Source: Loktanella sp. Alg231-35 (lineage in GTDB: Bacteria > Pseudomonadota > Alphaproteobacteria > Rhodobacterales > Rhodobacteraceae). From it: 64,000 nt of DNA. This document shows, piece after piece, positions 8,797-18,403 of the stretch. Each line of letters opens with the position of its first letter. The stretch's first letter is position 1. The stretch is from assembly GCF_900143545.1 (NCBI RefSeq), contig NZ_FREV01000001.1:186001-250000 (forward strand), in the 5' to 3' direction. The notes under the pieces are model-generated. The model was not told the origin of the DNA and ran no database searches. It saw only the letters and a list, made by a program, of their open reading frames with translations. The translations under genes were made by a program, and so were the position numbers.

Positions 8797-9281
8797 TAGT
8801 TGTTGCCTTGCTGCAAAACTGTACGCACACGGCCCGCCATGGTGGCGGTGCCGTCATCGACGTTAATGATCATCTCTTCGGCCGATATGGCGCTTGCACC
8901 TTGAGTTAACAAGACCTCGCCACGCAAAGACAAAAGACCGGTCTCGATATTGTAGTCAGCGCTTTGCGCTTCTGCGGCCTCTGCGGTGGTCACAAAGGTT
9001 ACGCCGCCCGTCGCAATCAAACGCGCGATCTGCGACGTGTCGGCGCCATAGATCACTTCGACCCGTTCGGCGGTCAGGCGCAGGTCGCCTTGCCCGATAA
9101 ACACATCACCTTCAAAGACAGCGACACCGGTGTCCTGATCGACCGAAAGACTGTCAGCTGTGACCTCAATCGCGGAGGTGGTATCAACCGTCATGCCACC
9201 AAGATCGACATTGGTTTGCGCCGCAAGACCGCTTGCCATGGCGACACACAGCAATGCGCTTAGCAAAATCTGTTTCAGCAT
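8796..9281 (-). CDS. lptA: LPS transport periplasmic protein LptA
   Basis: Periplasmic bridge protein carrying LPS from LptC to LptD. A 161-residue protein with a signal peptide (KQILLSALLCVAMASGLAAQ, cut after AAQ) and an OstA/LptA domain seen as EVTADSLSVDQDTGVAVFEG, DLRLTAERVEVIY and ATGGVTFV. The start lies 17 bp after the lptC stop and the stop touches lptB by one base, so the genes are probably translationally coupled. Confidence 0.92.
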   Translation of the reverse strand: MLKQILLSALLCVAMASGLAAQTNVDLGGMTVDTTSAIEVTADSLSVDQDTGVAVFEGDVFIGQGDLRLTAERVEVIYGADTSQIARLIATGGVTFVTTAEAAEAQSADYNIETGLLSLRGEVLLTQGASAISAEEMIINVDDGTATMAGRVRTVLQQGNN

Positions 9282-9298
9282 CTGGTGTCGATCCTTTT

Positions 9299-9901
9299 TT
9301 ACGGCGTTTGCGGTTTGTATAACAGGCGCACCCCGTTGGTGAACAGCATCTGCTGACCCAGCGCATCGGATGTGACGCTGAACGTGACATTTCCCGCTGT
9401 CAGTTCGCCAAATGGTGCGCGGATTTCTATCAAACCGAGGGACTCCATCACGCCTGTATTCAGGTCCGCAATCAGCCCGTTTGTTTCCATCCTGTAGCCG
9501 GACGATGTCTCTAGCCTTGCCAGTCCTAGGAATTGCGCAATCCGTTTGCGTCCTTCTATTTCGCCCAATGGCGCGGTCACCTGAACGTAGCTGCCATCGG
9601 TGTTGTCCATGCGCAGAAAGATGTCATCGACGCTGACGGTATCGGGTTCGTCGCTGTCGGGGCGTGCGGATTTGGCCGATATGACCACCACAGCCCCCTC
9701 GTCCGTGACCCCTGAAAACTCTGGCGCTGACACCCGTTGTTCGCGGGCGATGCGCGCGACCTCTTCCAGATCAATGTCTGTGGGCTGTGTTGGGGTGCGG
9801 GCGAAAAGGAACAATGTCGAAAGAAGCGCCAGCGCACAAATAGGAAGCAGAATCTTTGCCCACCCCACAATTTGCGAATGCAGGTTGCTTGTGTCGGGCA
9901 T
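9299..9901 (-). CDS. lptC: LPS export protein LptC
   Basis: Bitopic inner-membrane protein linking LptBFG to LptA. One transmembrane segment lies near residues 13-32 (GWAKILLPICALALLSTLFL), followed by a periplasmic part with DIFLRMDNTDGSYVQVTAPLGE, GLIADLNTGVMES and a C-terminal LFTNGVRLLY. Sequence conservation in LptC is low, so the call relies on length (200 residues), topology and position between kdsD (2 bp gap) and lptA. Confidence 0.88.
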   Translation of the reverse strand: MPDTSNLHSQIVGWAKILLPICALALLSTLFLFARTPTQPTDIDLEEVARIAREQRVSAPEFSGVTDEGAVVVISAKSARPDSDEPDTVSVDDIFLRMDNTDGSYVQVTAPLGEIEGRKRIAQFLGLARLETSSGYRMETNGLIADLNTGVMESLGLIEIRAPFGELTAGNVTFSVTSDALGQQMLFTNGVRLLYKPQTP

Positions 9902-9903
9902 GG

Positions 9904-10872
9904 TCAGATGATGCCCGCGCGCAGGCAGTCGTGGATATGCAGGATTCCTACGGCTTTGCCTTGCGCGCCGGGATCAACAGCGAAAAGGCAGGTGATTTTC
10001 TTTGCGTTCATCAACGCTACAGCCTCTTCGGCCAATGCGTCAGGTGACACTGTTGTGGGCTCAACCGTCATGACCTCACGCGCGGTGTGGTCCAAGAGCC
10101 CAGCCATATGCCGCCGCAAATCACCATCCGTGATTACGCCAACCAAGGCACCATCCGCATCAGTCACGCCAACAACGCCAAATCCCTTCTGGCTGATCGC
10201 CAAGAGCGCCTCACCCATGGGTGTATCGTCTGAAACCAGCGGCATTGCGCCATCGCCATGCATCAGATCAGAGACTTTCGACAGCCGCGCGCCCAGTTTG
10301 CCGCCGGGATGGAATTCGCGGAAATTTTCAGGCGTGAAGTCCCGGTGCTCCATCAAGGCGACGGCCAGCGCGTCACCCAAGGCTAGCGTCATTGTGGTCG
10401 AAACCGTTGGCACGACGCCAGTGCCGCAAGCCTCGCCGAGATTGGGCAAGATGATAGCCACGTCGGCGCGCTGCAAAAGAGTGCTGTGCTGCTTGGCGGC
10501 GACGCCGATCATCGGGATGCCAAAGCGCCGGGTATAGGCGACCAGATCGGCCAGTTCGGGTGTTTCACCTGAATTTGACAGAACCAGCACCACATCGCCG
10601 CGCGTCATCATGCCAAGGTCGCCATGGCTCGCCTCGGCGGGATGCACAAAATGGGCGGGCGTGCCGGTGCTGGCAAAGGTCGCTGCAATCTTGCGTGCGA
10701 TATGTCCTGATTTACCCATGCCGCTGACGATCACCCGCCCCTTGGCATTCAAGAGCAGATCAACGGCCTGCGCAAAACTGTCCCCCAGCTGATCGGCAAG
10801 CGTATTAAGCGCCTCGGCCTCTTGCCGGATCACCTTTTGCGCGGTGGCGTGGAACTTGGCGGGATCAGTCAT
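9904..10872 (-). CDS. kdsD: Arabinose-5-phosphate isomerase KdsD/KpsF
   Basis: Converts ribulose-5-phosphate to arabinose-5-phosphate, the first step of Kdo synthesis. The 322-residue protein has an N-terminal SIS domain (GRVIVSGMGKSGHIARKIAATFASTGTPA, HPAEASHGDLGM, LSNSGETPEL) and two C-terminal CBS domains (DLMHGDGAMPLVSDDTP, VTDADGALVGVITDGDLRR, VMTVEPTTVSPD). It overlaps the nrnC stop by 4 bp. With kdsB at the left edge, the window carries two of the Kdo pathway enzymes. Confidence 0.95.
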   Translation of the reverse strand: MTDPAKFHATAQKVIRQEAEALNTLADQLGDSFAQAVDLLLNAKGRVIVSGMGKSGHIARKIAATFASTGTPAHFVHPAEASHGDLGMMTRGDVVLVLSNSGETPELADLVAYTRRFGIPMIGVAAKQHSTLLQRADVAIILPNLGEACGTGVVPTVSTTMTLALGDALAVALMEHRDFTPENFREFHPGGKLGARLSKVSDLMHGDGAMPLVSDDTPMGEALLAISQKGFGVVGVTDADGALVGVITDGDLRRHMAGLLDHTAREVMTVEPTTVSPDALAEEAVALMNAKKITCLFAVDPGAQGKAVGILHIHDCLRAGII

Positions 10873-11483
10873 GAATGCGCAAAGATGTCCGTCTCTGGCC
10901 AGCCTGCCAAGTCAAGCTCTGCTCGGGTGGGCAGAAAGTCAAAGCAGCTTTGGGCGATTTCGGTGCGACCTTCGCGTGCCAACAGTACATCGAACTTGTT
11001 TTTGAGCTGGTGAAGGTAAAGCACATCAGACGCAGCATAATCGAGCTGGGCGTTGGACAGGATATCCGCACCCCAATCGCTTTGCTGCTGTTGTTTCGAA
11101 ATATCGATGCTCAGCAGTTCTTGTAGCAGGTTCTTTAGCCCGTGCCGGTCGGTATATGTGCGCACCAGTCGCGATGCTATTTTGGTGCAAAAGACTGGTG
11201 CGGTGCGGGCGCCAAAGCTGTGCATCAGTGCGGCGATGTCAAAGCGGCCAAAGTGAAAAATCTTGAGCACATCAGGGTTTTCCAGCATGGCGCAGAGATT
11301 GGGTGCTGCTGTTTGGCCTTTGGCCACCTGCACCAGATGGCATTCACCGTCACCGCCGGACATTTGGATCAGGCACAGCCGGTCACGGTGTGGGTTCAGC
11401 CCCATGGTTTCGCAGTCGATGGCGACAACAGAACCAAGGTCAAGCCCGTCGGGCAGATCGTTTTGATATAGATGGTTGGCCAT
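10869..11483 (-). CDS. nrnC: Short RNase D-type exonuclease, NrnC
   Basis: DEDDy 3'-5' exonuclease of 204 residues. ExoI AIDCETMGLNPHRDRLCLIQ, ExoII IFHFGRFDIAAL and ExoIII DYAASDVLYLHQL carry the acidic residues and Tyr. It lacks the HRDC domains of E. coli RNase D (about 375 residues) and closely resembles alphaproteobacterial NrnC in FCTKIASRLVRTYTDRHGLK, DISKQQQQSDW and the C-terminal GWPETDIFAHS. NrnC proteins degrade very short RNAs and substitute for oligoribonuclease in this class. Many annotations would call it ribonuclease D. It is the first gene of the minus-strand kdsD-lpt run. Confidence 0.88.
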   Translation of the reverse strand: MANHLYQNDLPDGLDLGSVVAIDCETMGLNPHRDRLCLIQMSGGDGECHLVQVAKGQTAAPNLCAMLENPDVLKIFHFGRFDIAALMHSFGARTAPVFCTKIASRLVRTYTDRHGLKNLLQELLSIDISKQQQQSDWGADILSNAQLDYAASDVLYLHQLKNKFDVLLAREGRTEIAQSCFDFLPTRAELDLAGWPETDIFAHS

Positions 11484-11576
11484 TGCGTGCCCTTTCGGCC
11501 TGTGCTGTTGAGCTTTCAGATACGGTGTCCGACCCCAATCCTCAAGGGCGCTTGGTTCATAACATGCATCACGGCC

Positions 11577-13619
11577 TTAGGCGGATGCTGCGAAGTCCGG
11601 GCTGATATCGAGCGCCTTGTCTGCGTTTATCTGCAGCCACTTATGGAAGTCGTTTGGCGACATTGGCTTACCATAGCCAAAGCCTTGCGCTACCGCACAG
11701 CCGCGCTTGTTCAGATGCGTTGCCTGTGTTCTTTGCTCGACCCCTTCGGCAACGACCTGCAACCCAAGTTCTGCCGCTAGCGCCAGAATAGCCCGCACAA
11801 TGCTGTCTGCCCCCTGATCCGGCAAAAGGCTGACCAGTGATCGGTCAAGTTTGAGTCCTGTCAGGGGAAGTTGGGCCAGCCTTGAGAAAGAGGCGAACCC
11901 GGTTCCAAAGTCGTCAAGTTCAACGGCGACACCGGACTCTGCCAGACTATCGATATTGATCGCAACGATATCGTCATCGCCACTGATAAATGTGGTTTCC
12001 AGCAGTTCTACATTCACTTGATCTGCATCCAGCCCAGAGCGTTGCAATGCCAGCAGAAACCGTTCGAGAAAATGGGGGTCTGCGATGGTGTCAGGTGCCA
12101 CATTGAGCGAGATACAGGGATGCCAGACACCTTCATCTTGCCAATTCCGGGCGTATCGCAATGCGGCGGCCCAGACGGCGTGATCAAGATCGATCATCAA
12201 CCCTGCCCGTTCTGCAGCAGGAAGGAAATGAAACGGTGACAACAACCCGCGGGTTGGGTGGCGCCATCTTGCAAGCACTTCTGCCCCATGTAGGCGACCA
12301 TCATCCAGTCGCACTTGTGGTTGGAACCATGGTTCGATTTCGCCGTTTTTTATGGCGTCAAGCAAATCGATTTGCAGGTTTTGGAATTGGTCCAACTCGG
12401 TCCGCAGGCCGGTGGTAAACTCATGCGCGGTCTTGCCACCGGCGGATTTTGCAGACTGCAACGCCACGGCTGCATCTGCGACAATCTCAAGCGGTGCGCG
12501 CGTTTGCGTACCAACCGTGAGATAGCCAATGCTAGCGTTGGTTGGTATGCGCCGCCCCTTGATCGTGTATGGTTGATCGAGCGAGGCCATGATGCGCCCG
12601 ATGACAACTTTGGCCGGTTCCGATGAAATCAGCACAAATTCATCGTTGCCCATGTAACCCACGAAGTCTTCTTCATCGACACAGCTTTTCAATGCCTCGC
12701 TGATGGCAATGAGCAGCGCGTCACCTTAATCTGCGCCCAGTGACTCATTCAGCGCCTTGAAGTCATCCAGACCAACCAGAAGCAAGGCACTTTCGCTGAT
12801 GCTTTTGTCGGCGATGGCATTTGTCATGAATTCCGAAAGGCTTTTGCGGTTGGGCAGGTCGGTTAGTGGATCATGCCCAACCAAATAGGCAAGCCGCTCG
12901 TTCATGTCTTTGAGTTGTGCCCCTGAGTTACGCAACACAGAGGTTTGACGCCGCAATCTGCGGAAGGTTGATCGAACCAAGCGGTCAGCGGGCAAGAAGA
13001 TGAGGAAAATCTCTGCCAGCAGCACGCAGATGGAAACGACAAACAGGGCAACCCTGAGATCGAATGCCCTTTTCGACGTGGCTACCATTTGGTTCGAGAA
13101 AAACGATGTCAGCTCTGTCAGTTCTTGCTGCAGGCCGCCGTTGACAAATAGATCCTGCAATCTTGTTAGCGCTTCGGCCTGTTGCGATCCGGTCACCTCG
13201 GTGACCAAAGTGGCGAGAGAAAGGAATTCTCGAATCCGATAAAAAAGCGGTGCGTCACCTTCAAACAGACGTTGTTCGACCGGAGCCCCCAGATCGCTTG
13301 TATTGGCAAGCGTGTGGTGAAGATCACGAAGCTGAAGAATTGCTTTGTTGAGTTGCCGCATGTCGGCAGTATCCCCAACAACCAATGCTGTGGCCGCTTC
13401 TACTACGGTTTGGGCGTGAAGCAGTTGCAATGTGCTTGCTTCGATGACGTCAGATGCGCGTCGACTGTTCGCTGCCTCGACCCGGTCGAGAAGATGATTG
13501 CCCAGAAAAAGACAAAAGATAATAGAGATTGCAACGCTGTAGTGAACCCACAGTCGCTCTGGATTGCGCAGTTCTATGCGCGCAAGAAGACGTCTTGCCT
13601 GCTGTAAAACTGCATTCAT
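11577..13619 (-). pseudogene. GGDEF-EAL signalling protein interrupted by in-frame TAA
   Basis: A membrane-anchored cyclic-di-GMP type protein split by one stop codon. Reading from ATG 13619 (TTG 13652 is an alternative): a transmembrane segment (YSVAISIIFCLFLGNHLL), a ~150-residue periplasmic sensor region, a second transmembrane segment (ALFVVSICVLLAEIFLIFL), then a GGDEF domain beginning GHDPLTDLPNRKSL. TAA occurs at 12726-12728 within NESLGAD-stop-GDALL; the same frame continues without shift to 11577 through a degenerate GNDEF site and an EAL domain (EVLARWRHP, ELDDFGTGFASF, LKLDRSL, EGVEQR). TTG 12692 could restart the 371-residue EAL part. Because the GGDEF site is non-canonical, any activity would be phosphodiesterase or sensory. 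Confidence 0.85.
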
Positions 13620-13706
13620 TCCGGATATTCCCACGAAACTCTTGGGGAACAATATTGTCCGATTGTTTAAGGTATCGTTGAAGCCAAGAAGTTTTGGAGA
13701 TTTTGG

Positions 13707-14195
13707 TTAAAGATCAAACCGTTTCCTGATCCGATCAACGCGGGTGCCATCGCGCAGTGGCACATCGATCAACCGGGCATAGTCCACAAAACCCAGCCCG
13801 CCATAGTAACGCAGCCCCGGCACATTGTCGGCGCGGATCGTCGCATCAATGGTTTTGACGCCTGCCTTGCGCGCGGCCTTTTGCGTGGCTTTAAACAGCA
13901 TCTGGCCAATCCCTTGCCCCGCCGCCTCAATCGCAACAAAGCTCGCGATAACCGCCCAGCCGTCTGGCATTGGCGGTTCGGGGTTTGGCCAGCCAACCCA
14001 CTGAAAGCCAAGTACGGCCCCACCCTGTTTGGCCACATGGCAGCAAACCAGTTCGGGCGGGGAAATATAGTGTAGCTGCATCCTTTCGGTGTCGTAGGGC
14101 GTCTGATGGGCGGTTGTGCCACCGCGCGCAATGATCGCGTTCAGAACCATGGTCATGCCAGGCGCGTCGTCTGACGCGGCGGTTGCGATTATCAT
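13707..14195 (-). CDS. GNAT-family N-acetyltransferase
   Basis: A 162-residue acetyl-CoA dependent acyltransferase. The acetyl-CoA loop is visible as AAGQGIGQMLFKATQKAARKAG (Q/RxxGxG/A pattern), preceded by WAVIASFVAIE and followed by IRADNVPGLRYYGGLGFVDYARL, the typical motif B. Overall pattern resembles PhnO/amino-acid N-acyltransferase members, but the substrate is not deducible. ATG overlaps the stop of the upstream HD-domain gene by 4 bp (ATGA), so the two are likely co-translated. Confidence 0.85.
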   Translation of the reverse strand: MIIATAASDDAPGMTMVLNAIIARGGTTAHQTPYDTERMQLHYISPPELVCCHVAKQGGAVLGFQWVGWPNPEPPMPDGWAVIASFVAIEAAGQGIGQMLFKATQKAARKAGVKTIDATIRADNVPGLRYYGGLGFVDYARLIDVPLRDGTRVDRIRKRFDL

Positions 14196-14788
14196 AGGGC
14201 GTCTGCCAATGCGCGATAAAGACTTGTGAATTCATCGCGGGCTTCGACTGGCGCACGCAGCCGGATGCGAAGTGTCTTGACCAGTGCGGCATCCTGTTTG
14301 CCAAAGAACTTGTCAGCTTCGGCTTCGGAGAATCCAGCGATCTGCACGGCCTCAAGCCAGGCCGACAGTTTGTCGGCCTTCTTGATCTGGCGCTTTACCG
14401 TTGTCGGTATTTGCGCAGGCAGGCCAAAACGCAAGTGAATAGCCGCCGTCAGACGCTCATCAAGGGCGCCATAGCCGGGGCCAACGGCTGCTTTCACGGG
14501 GCTGATCATATCGCCAATGACATATTCAGGTGCATCATGGAGCAATGCCGCCAAGCGCCACTTTGTCGGGGCCTTGGGGTGTTGGCGCGTAAAAATTTCG
14601 GTCACCAACAGCGAGTGTTCGGCGACGGAATAGGCAAAATCACCCTGCGTCTGGCCATTCCAACGCGCAACAAAAGCAAGGCCATGGGCGATGTCCTCAA
14701 TCTCGATATCCATCGGTGTGGGGTCCAGCAGATCCAATCTGCGCCCCGACAGCATGCGCTGCCATGCTCTGGGTTGTGGTTTGGGCAT
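14192..14788 (-). CDS. HD-domain phosphohydrolase, YfbR-like
   Basis: A 198-residue metal-dependent phosphohydrolase. Catalytic elements: YSVAEHSLLVTEIF, the HD pair in AALLHDAPEYVIGDMISPVK, and IKKADKLSAWLEA, an arrangement like the YfbR 5'-deoxynucleotidases. The start is set at ATG 14788, which has GGAG 7 bp upstream; the open frame extends further but those residues look unlike a protein. The gene is divergent from ahcY (217 bp between) and overlaps the GNAT gene downstream. The exact nucleotide substrate is not evident. Confidence 0.83.
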   Translation of the reverse strand: MPKPQPRAWQRMLSGRRLDLLDPTPMDIEIEDIAHGLAFVARWNGQTQGDFAYSVAEHSLLVTEIFTRQHPKAPTKWRLAALLHDAPEYVIGDMISPVKAAVGPGYGALDERLTAAIHLRFGLPAQIPTTVKRQIKKADKLSAWLEAVQIAGFSEAEADKFFGKQDAALVKTLRIRLRAPVEARDEFTSLYRALADAL

Positions 14789-15005
14789 GGGTGCTCCGCG
14801 AAATGACCTTTGAAATGACATAGAGCGTGTGCATAGACAGGTAAACCAAGCGGCACCGAAACCAGGTGCATCTTTGGTTAACCAATGCACCTTAAAGCAG
14901 GATTGAGGCCCGGTTGCGTGGGCTGTGACGTTGCGCCCATTGTGGCAAGGCTTTGGCCCTGCTATCAGGCGGCGAAACATAATCAACACGAGCCCGGAGG
15001 CTGTT

Positions 15006-16391
15006 ATGAAAGATTATATTGTCAAGGACATCTCCCTTGCTTCATTCGGCCGCAAAGAGCTGGATATTGCAGAAACAGAAATGCCCGGGCTGATGTCCCT
15101 GCGGGAAGAGTATGGTGACAAGAAGCCGCTCAAAGGCGCGCGGATTGTTGGATCGCTGCACATGACGATCCAGACGGCGGTTCTGATCGAAACGCTGGTC
15201 GATCTGGGCGCTGATGTGCGCTGGGCCTCCTGCAATATCTTCTCCACTCAGGATCACGCGGCGGCTGCCATTGCCGAGGCGGGCGTGCCAGTCTTTGCGA
15301 TCAAGGGCCAATCGTTGGAAGAGCATTGGGATTACGTTGATAAATCCTTCATGTTCGCGGATGGACCAAACATCATCCTCGACGATGGTGGTGATGCGAC
15401 GCTTTACGTTTTGCTGGGTGCGCGGGCCGAAGCGGGCGAAGATATCATCGCTGTTCCGCAGTCCGAAGAAGAAGCTGTTATCAAAGAGCAGATCAAAAAG
15501 CGTATGGCCGCCAGCCCCGGTTGGTTCACCAAAACGCGCGATGCGATCAAAGGTGTGTCCGAGGAAACGACAACCGGCGTTCACCGCCTTTATGATCTGC
15601 ACAAGAACGGCCAACTGCCGTTCCCTGCGATCAACGTGAACGACTCTGTAACCAAGTCGAAGTTCGACAACAAATACGGCTGTAAAGAATCGCTCGTTGA
15701 TGGCATCCGCCGTGCGACGGATACGATGATGGCCGGTAAGGTTGCGGTGGTCTGTGGCTACGGCGATGTGGGCAAAGGTTCTGCCGCGTCACTGGCTGGT
15801 GCCGGTGCGCGCGTGAAGGTGACCGAGGTTGACCCGATCTGCGCGCTGCAGGCTGCAATGGACGGTTTCGAAGTTGTCGTGCTTGAGGACGTGTTGGATA
15901 GTGCCGACGTCTTTATCACCACCACCGGCAACAAGGACGTCATCCGCATCGAGCATATGCGCGAGATGAAGGATATGGCAATTGTTGGAAATATCGGCCA
16001 TTTCGACAATGAAATTCAGGTCGCTGCGTTGAAAAACCACAAGTGGACTAACATCAAAGAACAGGTGGATATGATCGAGATGCCTTCGGGCAACCGTCTG
16101 ATCCTGCTGTCCGAGGGGCGTTTGCTGAACCTTGGCAACGCGACTGGTCACCCGTCCTTTGTCATGTCAGCCTCTTTCACCAATCAGGTGCTGGCGCAGA
16201 TGGAATTGTGGAACAACGGCGACGCTTACGAAGTCGGCGTTCATATCCTGCCCAAGCATCTGGATGAAAAAGTTGCCCGTCTGCATCTGGGTCGAATTGG
16301 CGTCAAACTGACCGAGCTGAAGAAGGAACAGGCGGACTATATCGGCGTCTCGGTCGAAGGCCCCTTCAAGCCCGAGCACTACCGGTACTAA
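15006..16391 (+). CDS. ahcY: S-adenosylhomocysteine hydrolase
   Basis: Cleaves S-adenosylhomocysteine to adenosine and homocysteine, keeping SAM-dependent methylation going. The 461-residue protein has [38 protein letters not shown], the NAD Rossmann motif [14 protein letters not shown] (about residue 250), [10 protein letters not shown] and the C-terminal PFKPEHYRY carrying the conserved Lys and Tyr. Start ATG 15006 follows AGCCCGGAGGCTGTT, a good GGAGG ribosome site. I compared the 5' region with the SAH riboswitch core by eye and did not find it. Confidence 0.97.
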   Translation: MKDYIVKDISLASFGRKELDIAETEMPGLMSLREEYGDKKPLKGARIVGSLHMTIQTAVLIETLVDLGADVRWASCNIFSTQDHAAAAIAEAGVPVFAIKGQSLEEHWDYVDKSFMFADGPNIILDDGGDATLYVLLGARAEAGEDIIAVPQSEEEAVIKEQIKKRMAASPGWFTKTRDAIKGVSEETTTGVHRLYDLHKNGQLPFPAINVNDSVTKSKFDNKYGCKESLVDGIRRATDTMMAGKVAVVCGYGDVGKGSAASLAGAGARVKVTEVDPICALQAAMDGFEVVVLEDVLDSADVFITTTGNKDVIRIEHMREMKDMAIVGNIGHFDNEIQVAALKNHKWTNIKEQVDMIEMPSGNRLILLSEGRLLNLGNATGHPSFVMSASFTNQVLAQMELWNNGDAYEVGVHILPKHLDEKVARLHLGRIGVKLTELKKEQADYIGVSVEGPFKPEHYRY

Positions 16392-16397
16392 ACGCGC

Positions 16398-17180
16398 ATG
16401 CGGCATGCCAGACGTCAACAACTGGCGCGGTATGCCGCTCAGGCCAAACGCGCGGAACGCGGGCGATTGCGGGCCATTTTGAATGGTTTGCTCGCGTTCT
16501 CATTTGCCGGGCTTCTGGGGTATGGCGGGTATCAGGGCATCGTGCATCCCGAAACACCATTGCCGCCGCAATGGAACCCGATCGAACCACTCCAGATCAG
16601 CCACCCGGTGACGCCACTAAGTGGATGGAAGTTGAACCGCGCCGCGGCGGATGCGGCAAGTTGCCTTGCCGCGCTGGCCGGTCAGGCGACGATTGAGGTT
16701 CTTGAACCTCGCAACGACAGTGATCAGTGTTTTATTGCGGACCGTGTGAACGTCGATACCGTTGGTCATGCGCAAGTGGCGTCACTGGAAACCCGTTGCG
16801 CCATCGCTTTGCGCATGGCGATGTGGGAAGAACACAGCTTGCAACCCGCCGCAGAACGCATTTTCGGAACCTCCGTGACGCGGATCGATCATATCGGCAG
16901 CTATAACTGCCGCCAATTGCGCACCGTCCAAGGACCGTCAGAACGGATGAGCACACATGCGACGGCGGATGCGGTGGACATCACGGGTTTTACATTTGCG
17001 GATGGACGTCAATTGCGCCTGTTGGAAGACTGGGACAGCGCGGGTGCCAATGCCGAATTTCTGCGTGCGGCGCGCGACGGGGCCTGCGATTGGTTCGAGC
17101 TGACGCTATCGCCTGATTTCAATGCGCTGCATGCGGATCATTTTCACTTGCAGTCACGCGGCTGGGGCGGATGCAGATAA
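16398..17180 (+). CDS. Extensin-like C-terminal domain protein, membrane anchored
   Basis: A 260-residue protein with a basic N-terminus, one transmembrane anchor (residues ~26-45, AILNGLLAFSFAGLLGYGGY) and a periplasmic extensin-like domain. Visible features are CAIALRMAMWEEHSLQPAAERIFG, IDHIGSYNCR, the metal-type motif STHATADAVDITGF and HADHFHLQ, resembling the His/Asp zinc site of M15-type peptidases, plus several Cys. Extensin-family proteins of alphaproteobacteria are suspected cell-wall hydrolases; the reaction is not established. It starts 6 bp after ahcY. Confidence 0.85.
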   Translation: MRHARRQQLARYAAQAKRAERGRLRAILNGLLAFSFAGLLGYGGYQGIVHPETPLPPQWNPIEPLQISHPVTPLSGWKLNRAAADAASCLAALAGQATIEVLEPRNDSDQCFIADRVNVDTVGHAQVASLETRCAIALRMAMWEEHSLQPAAERIFGTSVTRIDHIGSYNCRQLRTVQGPSERMSTHATADAVDITGFTFADGRQLRLLEDWDSAGANAEFLRAARDGACDWFELTLSPDFNALHADHFHLQSRGWGGCR

Positions 17181-17186
17181 GGAAAC

Positions 17187-17210
17187 GGCGCGAGATATCC
17201 AGCCCGCGCC
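17187..17210. terminator. Possible convergent hairpin between extensin and barrel genes
   Basis: GGCGCG at 17187-17192 pairs with CGCGCC at 17205-17210 across a 12-nt loop, between the converging genes ending at 17180 and 17235. There is no T run on either side, so a factor-independent terminator is only a weak possibility. Confidence 0.3.
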
Positions 17211-17234
17211 ATCCTTGGGAAGCGTGTCTTCAGC

Positions 17235-17762
17235 TTAGAAGCTGAAAGAAACGCGGGCTTTGAGGGTTGTGACACCAACATCGATGCCGGTGTCGTTGTA
17301 GTCGTCAAACTCGTGCGTCAACAGCTCAGCACCGACCAGCATGTTCTCTGTGACAGGCATGTCGTAGCCAATCCCAAAGAGGTAGCCGTTGTCATCGCCA
17401 AGCTCTGGTGATGTGGCCCAAACGATACCAGCCGTCCCGTAAGCCATGCCTGTGCCCACAGCCGTACCAACGCGGACTTTCAAGCGTGTTGTGGAATCGA
17501 CTTCGGCAGCACCGTCGCCAACGTCATATTCAGTGACGTCATAGTCAATCTCACCACCATAGACCAAGTTGCCGTTTGCGACGTTGTAACCGGCAAAGAT
17601 GCCGTAAGATGGGCCGTTGCCGTCAAGTTCTGCACCATCGTCGGTATCGATTTCAGAACCTCCGATCTGGAAACCTGCATATGGGCCAGTCCAGTCCTGT
17701 GCAAATGCGGCGGCCGGGGCGACAGCCAGGACGGCGGCCAGAATTGTGTTCGAGAGTTTCAT
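17235..17762 (-). CDS. Outer-membrane beta-barrel (porin-family) protein
   Basis: A 175-residue secreted protein with signal peptide (KLSNTILAAVLAVAPAAAFA, cleaved before QDWTGPYAG) and an 8-strand OmpA-like barrel: WTGPYAGFQIGG, YGIFAGYNVANGNLVYGGEIDY, alternating strands, and a terminal TTLKARVSFSF ending in the Phe recognised by the BAM machinery. Gly/Asp-rich loops are typical of small marine outer-membrane proteins. Function beyond envelope structure is not apparent. Confidence 0.88.
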   Translation of the reverse strand: MKLSNTILAAVLAVAPAAAFAQDWTGPYAGFQIGGSEIDTDDGAELDGNGPSYGIFAGYNVANGNLVYGGEIDYDVTEYDVGDGAAEVDSTTRLKVRVGTAVGTGMAYGTAGIVWATSPELGDDNGYLFGIGYDMPVTENMLVGAELLTHEFDDYNDTGIDVGVTTLKARVSFSF

Positions 17763-18005
17763 GTGACTTCCTCCGTTTGGTCAATGCTTAGGATTACGGG
17801 CTGACTTGCGCTCCGGATCAGGGAAGATGAACACGAAGCCGTGAGCCCAATACACCGCCACCCTCCTTGCCCGTCGCAAGGATTAGCGAAACCTCGCTAC
17901 ATCTCCCCTTTTTTCTTTACGATTGCAGATCAGAGACAGTAACGTGCTACAGACGGAGCCTTGGGGGCCCCGCGAAACAAAAATTTAAACAACGGGGACA
18001 TTCTC

Positions 18006-18347
18006 ATGGGTAAAAGAGACGATTTGATTGCGAAGTATGCCGAGGATCTAAAATCCAAATGCGGTATGACGCCAGACATGGACCTTCTGACCAAGGTCAC
18101 AATCGGCTGTGGTCCGGCAATCTATAACGCTGATGCGTCTACTGTTGCTGCCAGCCAGCCCGCAGAACTTGAGACTGTGAAGAACAATTTCCTGATCAAA
18201 AAGCTGGGCCTGAAAGACGGACCAGAACTTGATTCCGCCATCGCGTCGGCTCTTGACACCTATGGCCAGTCAGAGCGCAACAAATACCGCGCGGTCGTTT
18301 ACTACATGCTGACAAAGCATTTCGGCAAAGAATCCGTTTACGGCTAA
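18006..18347 (+). CDS. DUF2853 family protein
   Basis: A 113-residue soluble helical protein starting at ATG 18006 with GGGGA 7-8 bp upstream. Residues include KRDDLIAKYAEDLKSKCG, CGPAIYNADASTVA, and YYMLTKHFGKES near the end, which I recall as the DUF2853 family. No catalytic motif is visible; the family has no established function. It is a single-gene unit followed by a good terminator hairpin. Confidence 0.82.
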   Translation: MGKRDDLIAKYAEDLKSKCGMTPDMDLLTKVTIGCGPAIYNADASTVAASQPAELETVKNNFLIKKLGLKDGPELDSAIASALDTYGQSERNKYRAVVYYMLTKHFGKESVYG

Positions 18348-18370
18348 GCCGCGGCATAACCAAATCAAAG

Positions 18371-18403
18371 ATGTCCGCCGATTTGGCGGACATTTTGCGT
18401 TTT
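18371..18403. terminator. Rho-independent terminator after the DUF2853 gene
   Basis: TGTCCGCC (18372-18379) pairs perfectly with GGCGGACA (18385-18392) around a GATTT loop, followed by TTTTGCGTTTT. It ends the plus-strand gene at 18347. It partly overlaps the last codon of the minus-strand gene ending at 18402, so it could serve both directions. Confidence 0.85.

Noticed and set aside
12726..12728. Programmed read-through or recoding at TAA in the GGDEF domain
   Set aside because: TAA is not a selenocysteine codon and no stimulatory structure is evident; a nonsense change or sequence error is simpler.
14885..15005. SAH or SAM riboswitch in the ahcY leader
   Set aside because: The conserved GAGGAGCGCTGC-type core of the SAH riboswitch is not present by eye; only a good ribosome site was found.
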